Shown here: positions 33,108-41,612 of the stretch, piece after piece
How positions within the stretch are numbered: the stretch's first letter is position 1
Layout: every line of letters begins with the position of its first letter
NCBI GenBank assembly: GCA_964613035.1
Contig: CAZTFQ010000010.1
Coordinates: forward strand, 1 to 62,204
Direction: 5' to 3'
Length of the DNA stretch: 62,204 nt
Source of the DNA: CAVIQK01 sp964613035
GTDB taxonomy: Bacteria > Bacillota > Clostridia > Christensenellales > DTU072
Position numbers and translations under genes: made by a program
The notes under the pieces: generated by a model
What the model saw: only the letters and a program-made list of their open reading frames with translations
What the model was told of the DNA's origin: nothing
The model's database searches: none

Positions 33108-35942
33108 TTATGCTTGTTGCGGCGCGACGTATCCGCTTTCGCCTTCGACGTAAATCTCTGTCCCGATCACGGTGAGATAGGAGCCGTTTTTCATTTCGTC
33201 GTCGACTTTCACGCCGAAGCCTACTTGTACGGGCGCTCCGCTTCCGTCCAGGTTGAGTTCCGCGGGCTGAATCGTGCGGCAGAGAGAACCGTTGACGTAC
33301 AGATAGTAGACGCCGTTATCGTAGACGACTTTTACGATAACCGTTTCGTTATTTAACCAGCTGTTTTTGACGTCTTCTGCCGAATCGGCGAAATCTATAG
33401 TCTTGCCGTTACCGTAAGACCCGTTCTTAACCGATGAAATACGGAGTTTCTCACTACCTTCTACGATACAGTTACGGATGCCGATAACCGCATAATCGCC
33501 GTTATCGAATTTGACGGATATGCCGTAGGTGCTCCAAGCCGTCATCTCGGAGACGTTGTATTCAACCTCGACGCTCCAATTCTTGCCGCTCACGTCGCGC
33601 AAGAGGACGCCGCCGACCGTAGAACCGCCGTCCTTATACAGAGTATAAGTCTCGTCGCCGTTATCGGTCCACCTACCGCTCTTGGTCTCGCCGACCAGAG
33701 GAGACTCCTCAGAAACGGTGAAAGTTCCGTCGCCGTTGTCGACGGAAATCGAACAGTCGGAGAAGGTAATCGGGCTACCTACGGGCAGATCTTGAATCAT
33801 TCCGCCGAAGCCTACCGCCACGGGGGTTCCGTACGCGTCCACGCCTAAGTCTTCCGCGGTGTATATGCCGCACAGGACGTCGTTAAGATACATATAGTAC
33901 AGATTATTGTAATAGGTCAGTCTGACGGGTATCGTTTCCACCGATTCGGGATTCTGATATATCTTGACCAAGCTCGTGTTGAAGGCAATCTCTTTTCCGC
34001 CGTATCCGTTATCCGCCGAGGTCTCGAGCGCGTCTATCCAGCGATAGAGACGGAGTTGCGTCCTGTCGGTGTCTTTTGATCTGACGGAAGGACCGAAAGC
34101 CATTCCTGTGCCGTCCGCGTATTTAATGAAGAAACCGTAGCAGTCCCACGGACCCGTTTCCGACATCTTGACTTCCGTCTCGACGGTCCAGTTTTTGCCA
34201 GCCAGATTTCTCCCCAGAGAAACGCCGCCGTATATTTTACCGGTCTTGACGTCCGAAATAAATCTGCTCAAGGTGTAAGAGCCGTCGGAGTTTTTCGTAA
34301 CGGTGGAGACGTTTCTCTTGCCGAGGAATACCGTGAAATCATCCTCGGTCACGGTCGGAGCGCTCCACGTTCCGTCGCCTTCTACTTCTATCGACCAATC
34401 GGAGAAGGTGAGGCTCGGGTTCCTACTCGAGGAGAAGTCGTCTATTCTGTACCCGAAGCCCAGTCCCGACGGCTCGCCGAAGTCTGCGACGTAAACATAG
34501 TTGATATCGTTAATTTTTCCGTAAAGTTCCGACGTCGCCAAAATGTCCATTATGCAATCGTTGAAATAGACGTAATAATTGCCGTCGTAATAGGTCAGCT
34601 TAATGTTCAAATATTCCGAATCGGCATACTTCCTGACTCTTGCGGAACCTTCCACGTTTTCATATTGAGAATAACTGCCCAAATTGGCATTGACCACCGC
34701 CTGTACGGTCACGTCGCCGCGAGTGTTGAGTCGCGCGCCGATAAGCATCCAATTGTCGGCACCGTAACGCACGGCTATGCCGTAGGTCTGCCAAGGAGTA
34801 ATCGTACTCGTCTTGACGTTGACTTCCGCTGTCCAGCCTTTACCCGACAGATCGGGGGTGTTTTCGAGAATTCCTACGTTGCTGATGGCGTTTTCCGACA
34901 TTGTGACGGAACCGTCTTCCTCGAAGCTTATCGAACCGGCTGTGCCGATGCGATTATAAGTGCACGTGACGTCGAGAGGCTCGGTCAAATCCGTGAAGTC
35001 TCCGTCATAGTCGATGACGGATATTCCCTCGTACCTCATCGTAGGTTGCGACAAGAGCCCCACTCCGTAAGCGGCTTCTATGGTCTCCGTCGTGCCGTCC
35101 AGATAGGTGAAAACGACGTCTACGGCGATGTTTTCCGCGATATAGGAAGAGCCCTTTTCGGGGACGTCTGCGGCTACGCCGTCCGCGAGATACTCGGTTA
35201 CGCTATATCCTTTTCTGCTACGGATAACTCGGTTGACGTCGTCAAACGAGACGTCCTCGCCCACCACGTTGACTGTCAGCGTTTCGCCGCCCGTGAAGTC
35301 GGGAAGAGTGACGTTGACGGAAGTATACGTCAGATCGCAAACCTCGGCGAGCGTATCCATGGTAGATATGTCGTACAGACCGCTTTCGACGACTTCCGTA
35401 ACAGCCGAGACGATGTTTTTCGCTTCGGAACGGCGCGCGGCATAGGTGCGGACGTTGTCCTTTTCTATATAAGCGATCGCAGAGAATTCTCTGTTGAAGT
35501 TGCTTTCTTTTATATCGGTAATCGCACCGCTAAACTCGTATCTCTCGGAGGTCTCGTTAAAAATCAGCTGATCGACGTTAAACCCGAGGTTGACGTAGTT
35601 GCCCTTAACGTTGATGAAATATTCCAGCGGATCCGAGAGCGATTTTTGCGACGAGAAGTCGTCGAAATATTCTTCGGGCGCGATGAGCATACCTACCCGA
35701 TAGCCCTCTTTATACATATCGGTCGCGGCGTCGACGATTGTCTCGTATTGATCGACGCCCATACTCGCGGTGAAGCGGAGCCCTATCGGATCGTCGATAC
35801 GGACTGAGGCACTCGTCTCCATTCCCAGCGAGACTTCTTCCGCTTCCGCAACGGTCGTCGGGAGGAGAACGATAAAACTCAAGACGAGCAACGTCGCCGC
35901 TATAAACATACACACGGAACGGTTAATTCTTTTTGTGTTCAT
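33108..35942 (-). CDS. Secreted protein with three YYVYLNG/DFSxxS-type modules
   Basis: This 944-residue protein has a Sec signal peptide (about 1-33: LLVLSFIVLLPTTVAEA) without a lipobox, so it is secreted, or bound by other means. An N-terminal domain of about 190 residues (MGMETSASVRIDDPIGLRFTASM...) resembles the beginning of other clostridial surface proteins. A small domain follows, then three modules of about 190 residues (from about 350, 560 and 770). The modules share LSGKxWTxE...SxITxWxxYGIxVKFxDG, KLTYYxGxYYVYxND and GFGxRxDD. The same module occurs twice in the lipoprotein at 38435. The start is ATG 35942 (AAAAGGAGTCA before it), the last gene of unit C. Module function is unknown. 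Confidence 0.82.
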   Translation of the reverse strand: MNTKRINRSVCMFIAATLLVLSFIVLLPTTVAEAEEVSLGMETSASVRIDDPIGLRFTASMGVDQYETIVDAATDMYKEGYRVGMLIAPEEYFDDFSSQKSLSDPLEYFINVKGNYVNLGFNVDQLIFNETSERYEFSGAITDIKESNFNREFSAIAYIEKDNVRTYAARRSEAKNIVSAVTEVVESGLYDISTMDTLAEVCDLTYTSVNVTLPDFTGGETLTVNVVGEDVSFDDVNRVIRSRKGYSVTEYLADGVAADVPEKGSSYIAENIAVDVVFTYLDGTTETIEAAYGVGLLSQPTMRYEGISVIDYDGDFTDLTEPLDVTCTYNRIGTAGSISFEEDGSVTMSENAISNVGILENTPDLSGKGWTAEVNVKTSTITPWQTYGIAVRYGADNWMLIGARLNTRGDVTVQAVVNANLGSYSQYENVEGSARVRKYADSEYLNIKLTYYDGNYYVYFNDCIMDILATSELYGKINDINYVYVADFGEPSGLGFGYRIDDFSSSRNPSLTFSDWSIEVEGDGTWSAPTVTEDDFTVFLGKRNVSTVTKNSDGSYTLSRFISDVKTGKIYGGVSLGRNLAGKNWTVETEVKMSETGPWDCYGFFIKYADGTGMAFGPSVRSKDTDRTQLRLYRWIDALETSADNGYGGKEIAFNTSLVKIYQNPESVETIPVRLTYYNNLYYMYLNDVLCGIYTAEDLGVDAYGTPVAVGFGGMIQDLPVGSPITFSDCSISVDNGDGTFTVSEESPLVGETKSGRWTDNGDETYTLYKDGGSTVGGVLLRDVSGKNWSVEVEYNVSEMTAWSTYGISVKFDNGDYAVIGIRNCIVEGSEKLRISSVKNGSYGNGKTIDFADSAEDVKNSWLNNETVIVKVVYDNGVYYLYVNGSLCRTIQPAELNLDGSGAPVQVGFGVKVDDEMKNGSYLTVIGTEIYVEGESGYVAPQQA

Positions 35943-36000
35943 ATTGACTCCTTTTCTAAACGTAACTATCGGACGCACTCAAAAACGTTTTTAGTATCCG

Positions 36001-37590
36001 TTAGAGTTTTACGGGGGATTTTCCTTCGAAGGGAATCTCTCCGCAGGCGGCTCTCACGAAAGCTTCCGCGGCGCATCCGAGCATAGAGTAGCCGTTGACA
36101 TAAGTCTTGGCGCGCTCGAGATACTGATTGCCGAAGTACGGTGAACCGAGGCTGACGAAAATCGTTTTGTCGACGGCATTTTTCGGAATGAAGGCATTGA
36201 GCAGCTTAGCCGCGCGACTAGCCGAGTAATCCAAAAATCCTATCGGTCTGAAAGCTCTCGAGAGCAGCGCGTATATTACGACGTCGTTGTTCTCGTACAT
36301 CGCGTCTCTCTCGGCGGGGGAAAGCCATTCTTTCTCGCAATAATCCACAATGAAGCCTCTCTCTTCAAACGCCTTCGCCATACACTTGGCGTCTTCCCAC
36401 GCGGGGGCGTGCTCCACCAGCGGGACGACCGCTATTCTGGGAGTTTTTTCGACCGACAGCGGGAAGTGGTGCGCGTCGTCGCGGATAAGGGTCATACTCT
36501 TGTCGCTACAGGTCTTTTGCACGTTCTTGACGAATTCCTTTTCCTCCGGACTGATATCGCGGAAAGGTTGATAGTCGTCTTCGAACAGTCCCAGTCTGCG
36601 TTTGACGTTGAGGACTCTGGTGACGGCGTCGTCGAGTCGCTCCATGCTTACTTCTCCGTTCAATATGGCGTTCTTCAAGTTTTCCGCATAAGTCGGGCTG
36701 GGCCAGAGCATCATATCGCAGCCCGATTTGAACGCTTCTATTTCCGATACTTCTCTGGACTCGTACCAGCCGGCGAACCCGCCCATATCGAGAGCGTCGG
36801 TGACTACTATGCCCTCGAACCCGAGCTCGCCTTTAAGTAAATCGATTATCAAAGAGGAGTTGAGCGTAGAGGGATACTTGGCGTAACGTCCGCCGGCTTT
36901 TACTCCGGCATACGCGGGGAAAGCGATATGTCCCGCCATAACGGAATACAAACCGTCGTCGATGAGTTTTTTATAAAGGCTGCCGAAAGTTCTGCGCCAC
37001 TCGTCGAGAGACAGCGAGTTGACCGTAGTCGTGATGTGCTGATCTCTGTAATCGACTCCGTCTCCGGGGAAGTGCTTGGCACAGGCGGCGATGCCGTTTT
37101 CCTGCATTCCTTTCACGACCTGCGGCAGAAGCTTTTTCGCCAAATCGACGTCGTCGGTCATGGCGCGAGTGTTAATAAGAGGGTTACGCCTGTTGATATT
37201 CAGATCGCTCACGGGAGAGAAGCTCCAGTTGACCCCGAGACTACGCGCCTCGAGAGCGGTTGCCTTGCCGTAATCGTAAGCGAGTTGTTCGTCGTCGGTC
37301 GCACCCAGTCCCATCATGTACGGCAAAGGAGTCAGTCCCTTGACCATACTTCCGCAACCGTTTTCGAAGTCGGTCGTAATCATCGGAGGAATATCGCAAT
37401 TGTCGACCAATTCGCTTACGTAAGAGCGCAATTGAGCCAGACCCGATTCGTCCGCTTCCGTAATAATCTGTCCGAAGAAAAACGCGCCGCCCGGACAAAA
37501 ATCTATTTTCTTGCCCTTGCCCATCAGTACGATTATTGTCTGATTAATCTTTTCTTCCAGAGTCATTTTAGTTATATCGGGATATTTCAT
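36001..37590 (-). CDS. GH3 enzyme of the beta-N-acetylhexosaminidase (NagZ) type
   Basis: This 529-residue enzyme has a GH3 TIM barrel (about 1-335) and a C-terminal domain. The segment AKHFPGDGVDYRDQH (about 172-186) matches the NagZ-type loop that carries the Asp-His general acid pair in GH3 hexosaminidases. The nucleophile aspartate lies in VVTDALDMGG (about 265). No signal peptide is visible, so it acts in the cytoplasm. Substrates could be N-acetylglucosamine-containing oligosaccharides; NagZ-type GH3 enzymes also include phosphorylases, which cannot be separated here. It sits in unit C between the secreted module protein and the InlB-repeat lipoprotein, so it is not part of the usual peptidoglycan recycling operon. 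Confidence 0.88.
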   Translation of the reverse strand: MKYPDITKMTLEEKINQTIIVLMGKGKKIDFCPGGAFFFGQIITEADESGLAQLRSYVSELVDNCDIPPMITTDFENGCGSMVKGLTPLPYMMGLGATDDEQLAYDYGKATALEARSLGVNWSFSPVSDLNINRRNPLINTRAMTDDVDLAKKLLPQVVKGMQENGIAACAKHFPGDGVDYRDQHITTTVNSLSLDEWRRTFGSLYKKLIDDGLYSVMAGHIAFPAYAGVKAGGRYAKYPSTLNSSLIIDLLKGELGFEGIVVTDALDMGGFAGWYESREVSEIEAFKSGCDMMLWPSPTYAENLKNAILNGEVSMERLDDAVTRVLNVKRRLGLFEDDYQPFRDISPEEKEFVKNVQKTCSDKSMTLIRDDAHHFPLSVEKTPRIAVVPLVEHAPAWEDAKCMAKAFEERGFIVDYCEKEWLSPAERDAMYENNDVVIYALLSRAFRPIGFLDYSASRAAKLLNAFIPKNAVDKTIFVSLGSPYFGNQYLERAKTYVNGYSMLGCAAEAFVRAACGEIPFEGKSPVKL

Positions 37591-37629
37591 AGTATCGTCT
37601 CCTATATGGATTTATGAATTGCTTGTTAT

Positions 37630-38388
37630 CTAAAACGGGTCGACTTCGTAGCTGTCTCCGCCGCTCTCGTTGTTTTCTTCCACCTTGCGCCAGACCGCGG
37701 TATAGGTGACGTCTTCCGTAGCGGGAAGTATTTCGCCGAAAGAAACCAGCTCGTAGCGATTGCCGTCAACGGTTTTTTCTACTATACCACCGGTATAATA
37801 CACCGTTTCGCCGTCTTTCGCAACGACCTGTGAGAGAATTGTAGAACCGTCGTCGTCCGTGAATGTCACGACCCAGCCGATCCTTTCGTATCTCGCGACG
37901 AGGTCGACGTCGCCGGTGGTCTTACGGTTGAGACTGTAGATATCGCTTTCGCCCTGACGGCTCCAACCTATAAAACGGTATCCCAACTTAGTCGTCTCGG
38001 GAACCTGAGACGCGGGAATGCGTTCTCCGCTCTTGACCGACGCCGTGCCGAGGAGCTTGTCTCCGTCTCTGAAAGTAACGGTACAGGCGTCTTTACTGTA
38101 CTCTGCGACGAATACTAGATTTTTCTCGACGATCATAGCTCCGGAAGCGTCCAAGTCGTACAGATCACCCGCCAAGACCCAGCCTATGAAAGTATATCCT
38201 TCCACAGCAGGAGCGGTCTCCGGGACGAAGCTTTCTCCGGCTTTCACGGTCTGAGGCTCGCCTATCGGAGTTTTTCCGTCCATTGCATAGAATTCCACGG
38301 TATACGAGTCGTCGCAAGCCACAACTATGGCGACCGTAGAGAGCGTGAATACTATGAGAAGCAAGCATAAGACAATTTTCTTTTTCAT
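37630..38388 (-). CDS. Small lipoprotein with InlB-type repeats
   Basis: This 252-residue lipoprotein has a signal ending in IVVAC followed by three Listeria-Bacteroides repeats of about 70 residues. Two are of the classic type (GYTFIGWVLAGDLYDLDASG and GYRFIGWSRQGESDIYSLNRKTTGDVDLVARYE) and the last is degenerate (YTAVW). Such repeats usually act as rigid spacers of surface proteins. Here nothing else is attached, so it could be a small surface-exposed binder or a decoration. It lies 39 bases after the GH43 and module genes of unit C. AAGGAGAAACGAT precedes the ATG. Confidence 0.82.
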   Translation of the reverse strand: MKKKIVLCLLLIVFTLSTVAIVVACDDSYTVEFYAMDGKTPIGEPQTVKAGESFVPETAPAVEGYTFIGWVLAGDLYDLDASGAMIVEKNLVFVAEYSKDACTVTFRDGDKLLGTASVKSGERIPASQVPETTKLGYRFIGWSRQGESDIYSLNRKTTGDVDLVARYERIGWVVTFTDDDGSTILSQVVAKDGETVYYTGGIVEKTVDGNRYELVSFGEILPATEDVTYTAVWRKVEENNESGGDSYEVDPF

Positions 38389-38434
38389 ATCGTTTCTCCT
38401 TGCAATACTTTATAAAACGCAAGATTGCTCGAGA

Positions 38435-41400
38435 CTATAGTCCCAAGCTTTCTTTTGCGGTATCGTACTCTTCCGACCCCTCGACGTAGCAATCGTACCC
38501 CGAGAAAGTCATATGTGTGGGCAGACCGTCGTCCATACGCAGACCTATGCCGATAGACTTAGGCGAAGATGCGTCGAGGACGGTTTCGTCGTCGGGATGA
38601 TATTTATGATGAGCTACCCCGAGAGCTTCCGGCGACATGGTGCCGTATAAGACGTTGTTGATATACACGCTGTAATTCTCTCCGTCGAATGCCAGTTTGA
38701 GATTGACGGTCGCCTTGTTGAGGCAATTGTCGATAACGGAAGTCAGTTCCGTAGATTCCGTCTTGGAGAACATTCCGAACTTCCACTCGGGAGCCTGTAC
38801 GATATCTATTCCGAGAGCTTTTTTGTCCGTTGCGGAACGCTGGCTGATAGCGATGACCACGTAATCGTCGTCGCTGAGCTGCAGCATGAATCCGTAAGAG
38901 TTCCACGCGGTAATCTCGCTCGTCTTGACGTTGATCTCGGCGATCCACTTCTTGCCCTCTATATCGACGGACGTATCCATAAGTCCCGTCGCGATCTTCT
39001 GTATGCCTGAAGTGAAAGTATAAGATCCGTCGGAGTTCTTCAGCCAGGAGTATTGTTCTCCCTGCCAGTTGAGAGAGGTCAGCGGGTCGTCGGGATCGAG
39101 ACCGGGTTTAACGTACGTAGAATCGCCGTCTACGGTGTAGCCCCATTCCGTGAAAGTCATCCCTTGCGGCAAATTGTCGTCGAGACGTACGCCGAAGCCG
39201 AGTTCTACGGGCTCGTCCTTATCGACGATCCCGAGAGTGACCGCAGTACCCGTGCAATAGACCGCGTCGTTGAGATAGAAAGTGTAAGTGCCGTTTTGAT
39301 ACTTAACCTTCATCGTGAGCAAGTCTTGGTTCATATACGTTGCCAAAACGTTGTCGATAGCCGCGGACGAAACGGGATTAAGGGTACCTTGATATCCGGA
39401 GCCGTCCCACATTATGATACGGAATGCGTTGAGGCTTCCCGCACGATAGCTGGCTCCGAACATTCTGTAGCTGCCGTCGGCGAATTTGACGAACAATCCG
39501 TAGGCGTTCCAGGTAGCGATATCTTCCGTAAGGAAAGTGGTTTCCAGAGTCCAGTTCTTGCCGACAACGTCGGAATCGGATATCTGAAGTCCCGCCGTAA
39601 CGATTTTGTCGGACGTGACCGTCAAAGAACCGTCTTCGTGGAAGGTCGTGGACGATGCCAGACCGCCGATCTGCTCCAGCTTGCCTTCCGAGACGAATTT
39701 TTGCATTATTACGTCGCTGCCTTCGGCGTCTGCCATAGTGACGTCTCTCTGGACGGGCATATAGCTGCCGTCGAAGAACACCGCTACGTGCCACTTGTTG
39801 CCCGCAACGTGCTCGGTACCGTCGATATCGTAAGGAGCGTCTTGAGGCTTGAGGAACTTCACTTCGAATTTACCCGTCGAATTGGCTGTAACGGTATAGC
39901 TGAAGAAGGGATTGTTAACGTCGTAAGCGACTACCTTGGCGGCGGGAGCGCGCGTCACGCCGTCGGGCAGAAGCGCCTCGCCCCTTATGGTCACGACGTC
40001 GTATTTTTTATCGAATCTGACAAACGTCGCCGATATCTCCATAGACTCGTTAACGGGAAGAGTAAAAGTCCCGTCCTTGGTGAGCCCTGATTTGACGTAA
40101 TCCATCATATCGACGCCGTTGACGAGGAATGTATTGAGAACGTAACCGGGGTTGGGGTTGACGGTGACCTCCACCGTATTGTCGGAATCACTCTTGTTAA
40201 ATACGGGGCAAGACACGATAACGGTTCCTCCCGATACGGAAGCGGGTGCGTCGACGAAGTAAAGTTCTTCTTCCAATTCCGCATAGAGCTCGGATTGTTT
40301 ATCGGAACAATCTTCTACGACGGGATCGGAGAACGTGGCTATAGAAGACAACGTATAGATTCCTGGAGTGCACGCGCCTTCCAGATCCTCGTGATGAATA
40401 TATCCTACATAACTGCCGTCTATGAAGTAATAGAAATACGCACCGTATTTCACGACGTCCCAGTGGACGGTATAATCGTTTTCTTCCCAGTCGTAATCGG
40501 CACCGAAAGTCACTCTGTCGTACTTGGTCCAGTTCCAGGGGCTGTTGGTAAGCGAATAGAGGTCGACGTAGTTATCTTTAATTCCGTCGGACTCGATAAC
40601 CATTCCGAGGAAGTCTTCCGCACTCGTCATGGCGCACACTCCGGCACGGAAATATCCGTCCGATCCGTCCACTCCTTTCATTCCCTCGACAAGCTTCATA
40701 TCCACGCCGAATTTGTAGTAAGCGGAACTGACGTCGGTGACGAAAGCGGCTTGGCTGTGTCCCTTGTTGGAGGTAGCCGTCTTATCTTCGGTAACGTCCC
40801 AGCCCGTAGTGGCGGCATATCCGCTGGCGGCGTTGCCCCAGTAGGAATCCGCAGACGTACCGCCGGCATAACCGTCCGAGTCGAACGTGGTGTACGTATG
40901 AAATCTGGTGTAATCGGCGAACAGCGTATTGACCCATTTGTTTTCTTTCTCTTCTTCGGGGTCCTTGATGAAATGATAGTACGGGAGAATACAGACGCTC
41001 TCGGGTTTGCCTTCCATACGGAGGTCCTCCCAGGTACAGAACACTTCTCCCCACATCTTGGTCGCGTTTCCCGAGTCGATATCGACGTCGGTGGTTGCCT
41101 TGGCGTCGAAGGGAGTCACTTCATAGGACGCTTTGTCCTTGGAGTCCAGTGCGAAATAGAAGCGCGTATTCATATTGAGCGCGGTCGTGTCGCTACCCGC
41201 CACCGCGAAAAAGAACGCGGAGTTGAGAGCTCTCTCCGATCTGCGGTTGAAGCACATACGACCGTTCCACTGCATCTCGGGGTCCTCTGCTATCGCGGCG
41301 ATGTAGAGTCCCTTGTCGGAAAAATACGTGGAATAGGAAACCTTGACGCCGTACTGCTCGTAGGTGAGCCATTTGCGGTCGGTATCGGTCCAGACAGACT

Positions 41401-41602
41401 CGTCCAAGACGCCGTCTATCTTCATATAATCGTCGCATTCTTTCATAAAGATACGATTATAGTCCCAGTCGTATTCGTTGTCGTATTCGACAAGCGGATC
41501 GCGCTCCGAATCGGCGTCGTCGCACGCGGCGAGGCATAGCACGGTTGCAATCGCGAGAAGTATTAAAAGACTTATTAAGAATTGCTTTCCGAAACGTTTC
41601 AT
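38435..41602 (-). CDS. Large multi-domain lipoprotein with CBM9-like and concanavalin-like modules
   Basis: This 1055-residue lipoprotein (CLAAC) begins with a CBM9-like domain (about 45-245: MKIDGVLDESVW...RFYFALDSKD). A concanavalin-like domain follows (about 255-420: KFGVDMKLVEG...YYFIDGSYVGYI), then a segment with a carboxypeptidase-regulatory-like fold (about 540-640). Two modules of about 190 residues of the type found three times in the 33108 protein end it (from about 645 and 850; KVKYQNGTYTFYLNDAVYC, GFGVRLDD). It combines a carbohydrate-binding head with repeated modules, so it may grip the polymer for the GH43 enzyme encoded just upstream (gap of 10 bases). AAGGAGGGGAAA precedes the ATG. 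Confidence 0.85.
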   Translation of the reverse strand: MKRFGKQFLISLLILLAIATVLCLAACDDADSERDPLVEYDNEYDWDYNRIFMKECDDYMKIDGVLDESVWTDTDRKWLTYEQYGVKVSYSTYFSDKGLYIAAIAEDPEMQWNGRMCFNRRSERALNSAFFFAVAGSDTTALNMNTRFYFALDSKDKASYEVTPFDAKATTDVDIDSGNATKMWGEVFCTWEDLRMEGKPESVCILPYYHFIKDPEEEKENKWVNTLFADYTRFHTYTTFDSDGYAGGTSADSYWGNAASGYAATTGWDVTEDKTATSNKGHSQAAFVTDVSSAYYKFGVDMKLVEGMKGVDGSDGYFRAGVCAMTSAEDFLGMVIESDGIKDNYVDLYSLTNSPWNWTKYDRVTFGADYDWEENDYTVHWDVVKYGAYFYYFIDGSYVGYIHHEDLEGACTPGIYTLSSIATFSDPVVEDCSDKQSELYAELEEELYFVDAPASVSGGTVIVSCPVFNKSDSDNTVEVTVNPNPGYVLNTFLVNGVDMMDYVKSGLTKDGTFTLPVNESMEISATFVRFDKKYDVVTIRGEALLPDGVTRAPAAKVVAYDVNNPFFSYTVTANSTGKFEVKFLKPQDAPYDIDGTEHVAGNKWHVAVFFDGSYMPVQRDVTMADAEGSDVIMQKFVSEGKLEQIGGLASSTTFHEDGSLTVTSDKIVTAGLQISDSDVVGKNWTLETTFLTEDIATWNAYGLFVKFADGSYRMFGASYRAGSLNAFRIIMWDGSGYQGTLNPVSSAAIDNVLATYMNQDLLTMKVKYQNGTYTFYLNDAVYCTGTAVTLGIVDKDEPVELGFGVRLDDNLPQGMTFTEWGYTVDGDSTYVKPGLDPDDPLTSLNWQGEQYSWLKNSDGSYTFTSGIQKIATGLMDTSVDIEGKKWIAEINVKTSEITAWNSYGFMLQLSDDDYVVIAISQRSATDKKALGIDIVQAPEWKFGMFSKTESTELTSVIDNCLNKATVNLKLAFDGENYSVYINNVLYGTMSPEALGVAHHKYHPDDETVLDASSPKSIGIGLRMDDGLPTHMTFSGYDCYVEGSEEYDTAKESLGL

Positions 41603-41612
41603 TTTCCCCTCC

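Noticed and set aside
39053..40090. A 345-codon plus-strand frame opposite the 38435 lipoprotein
   Set aside because: The opposite strand has a clear signal peptide, domains and ribosome site; this one has none. The same applies to 44235-45386 and 50399-51460.
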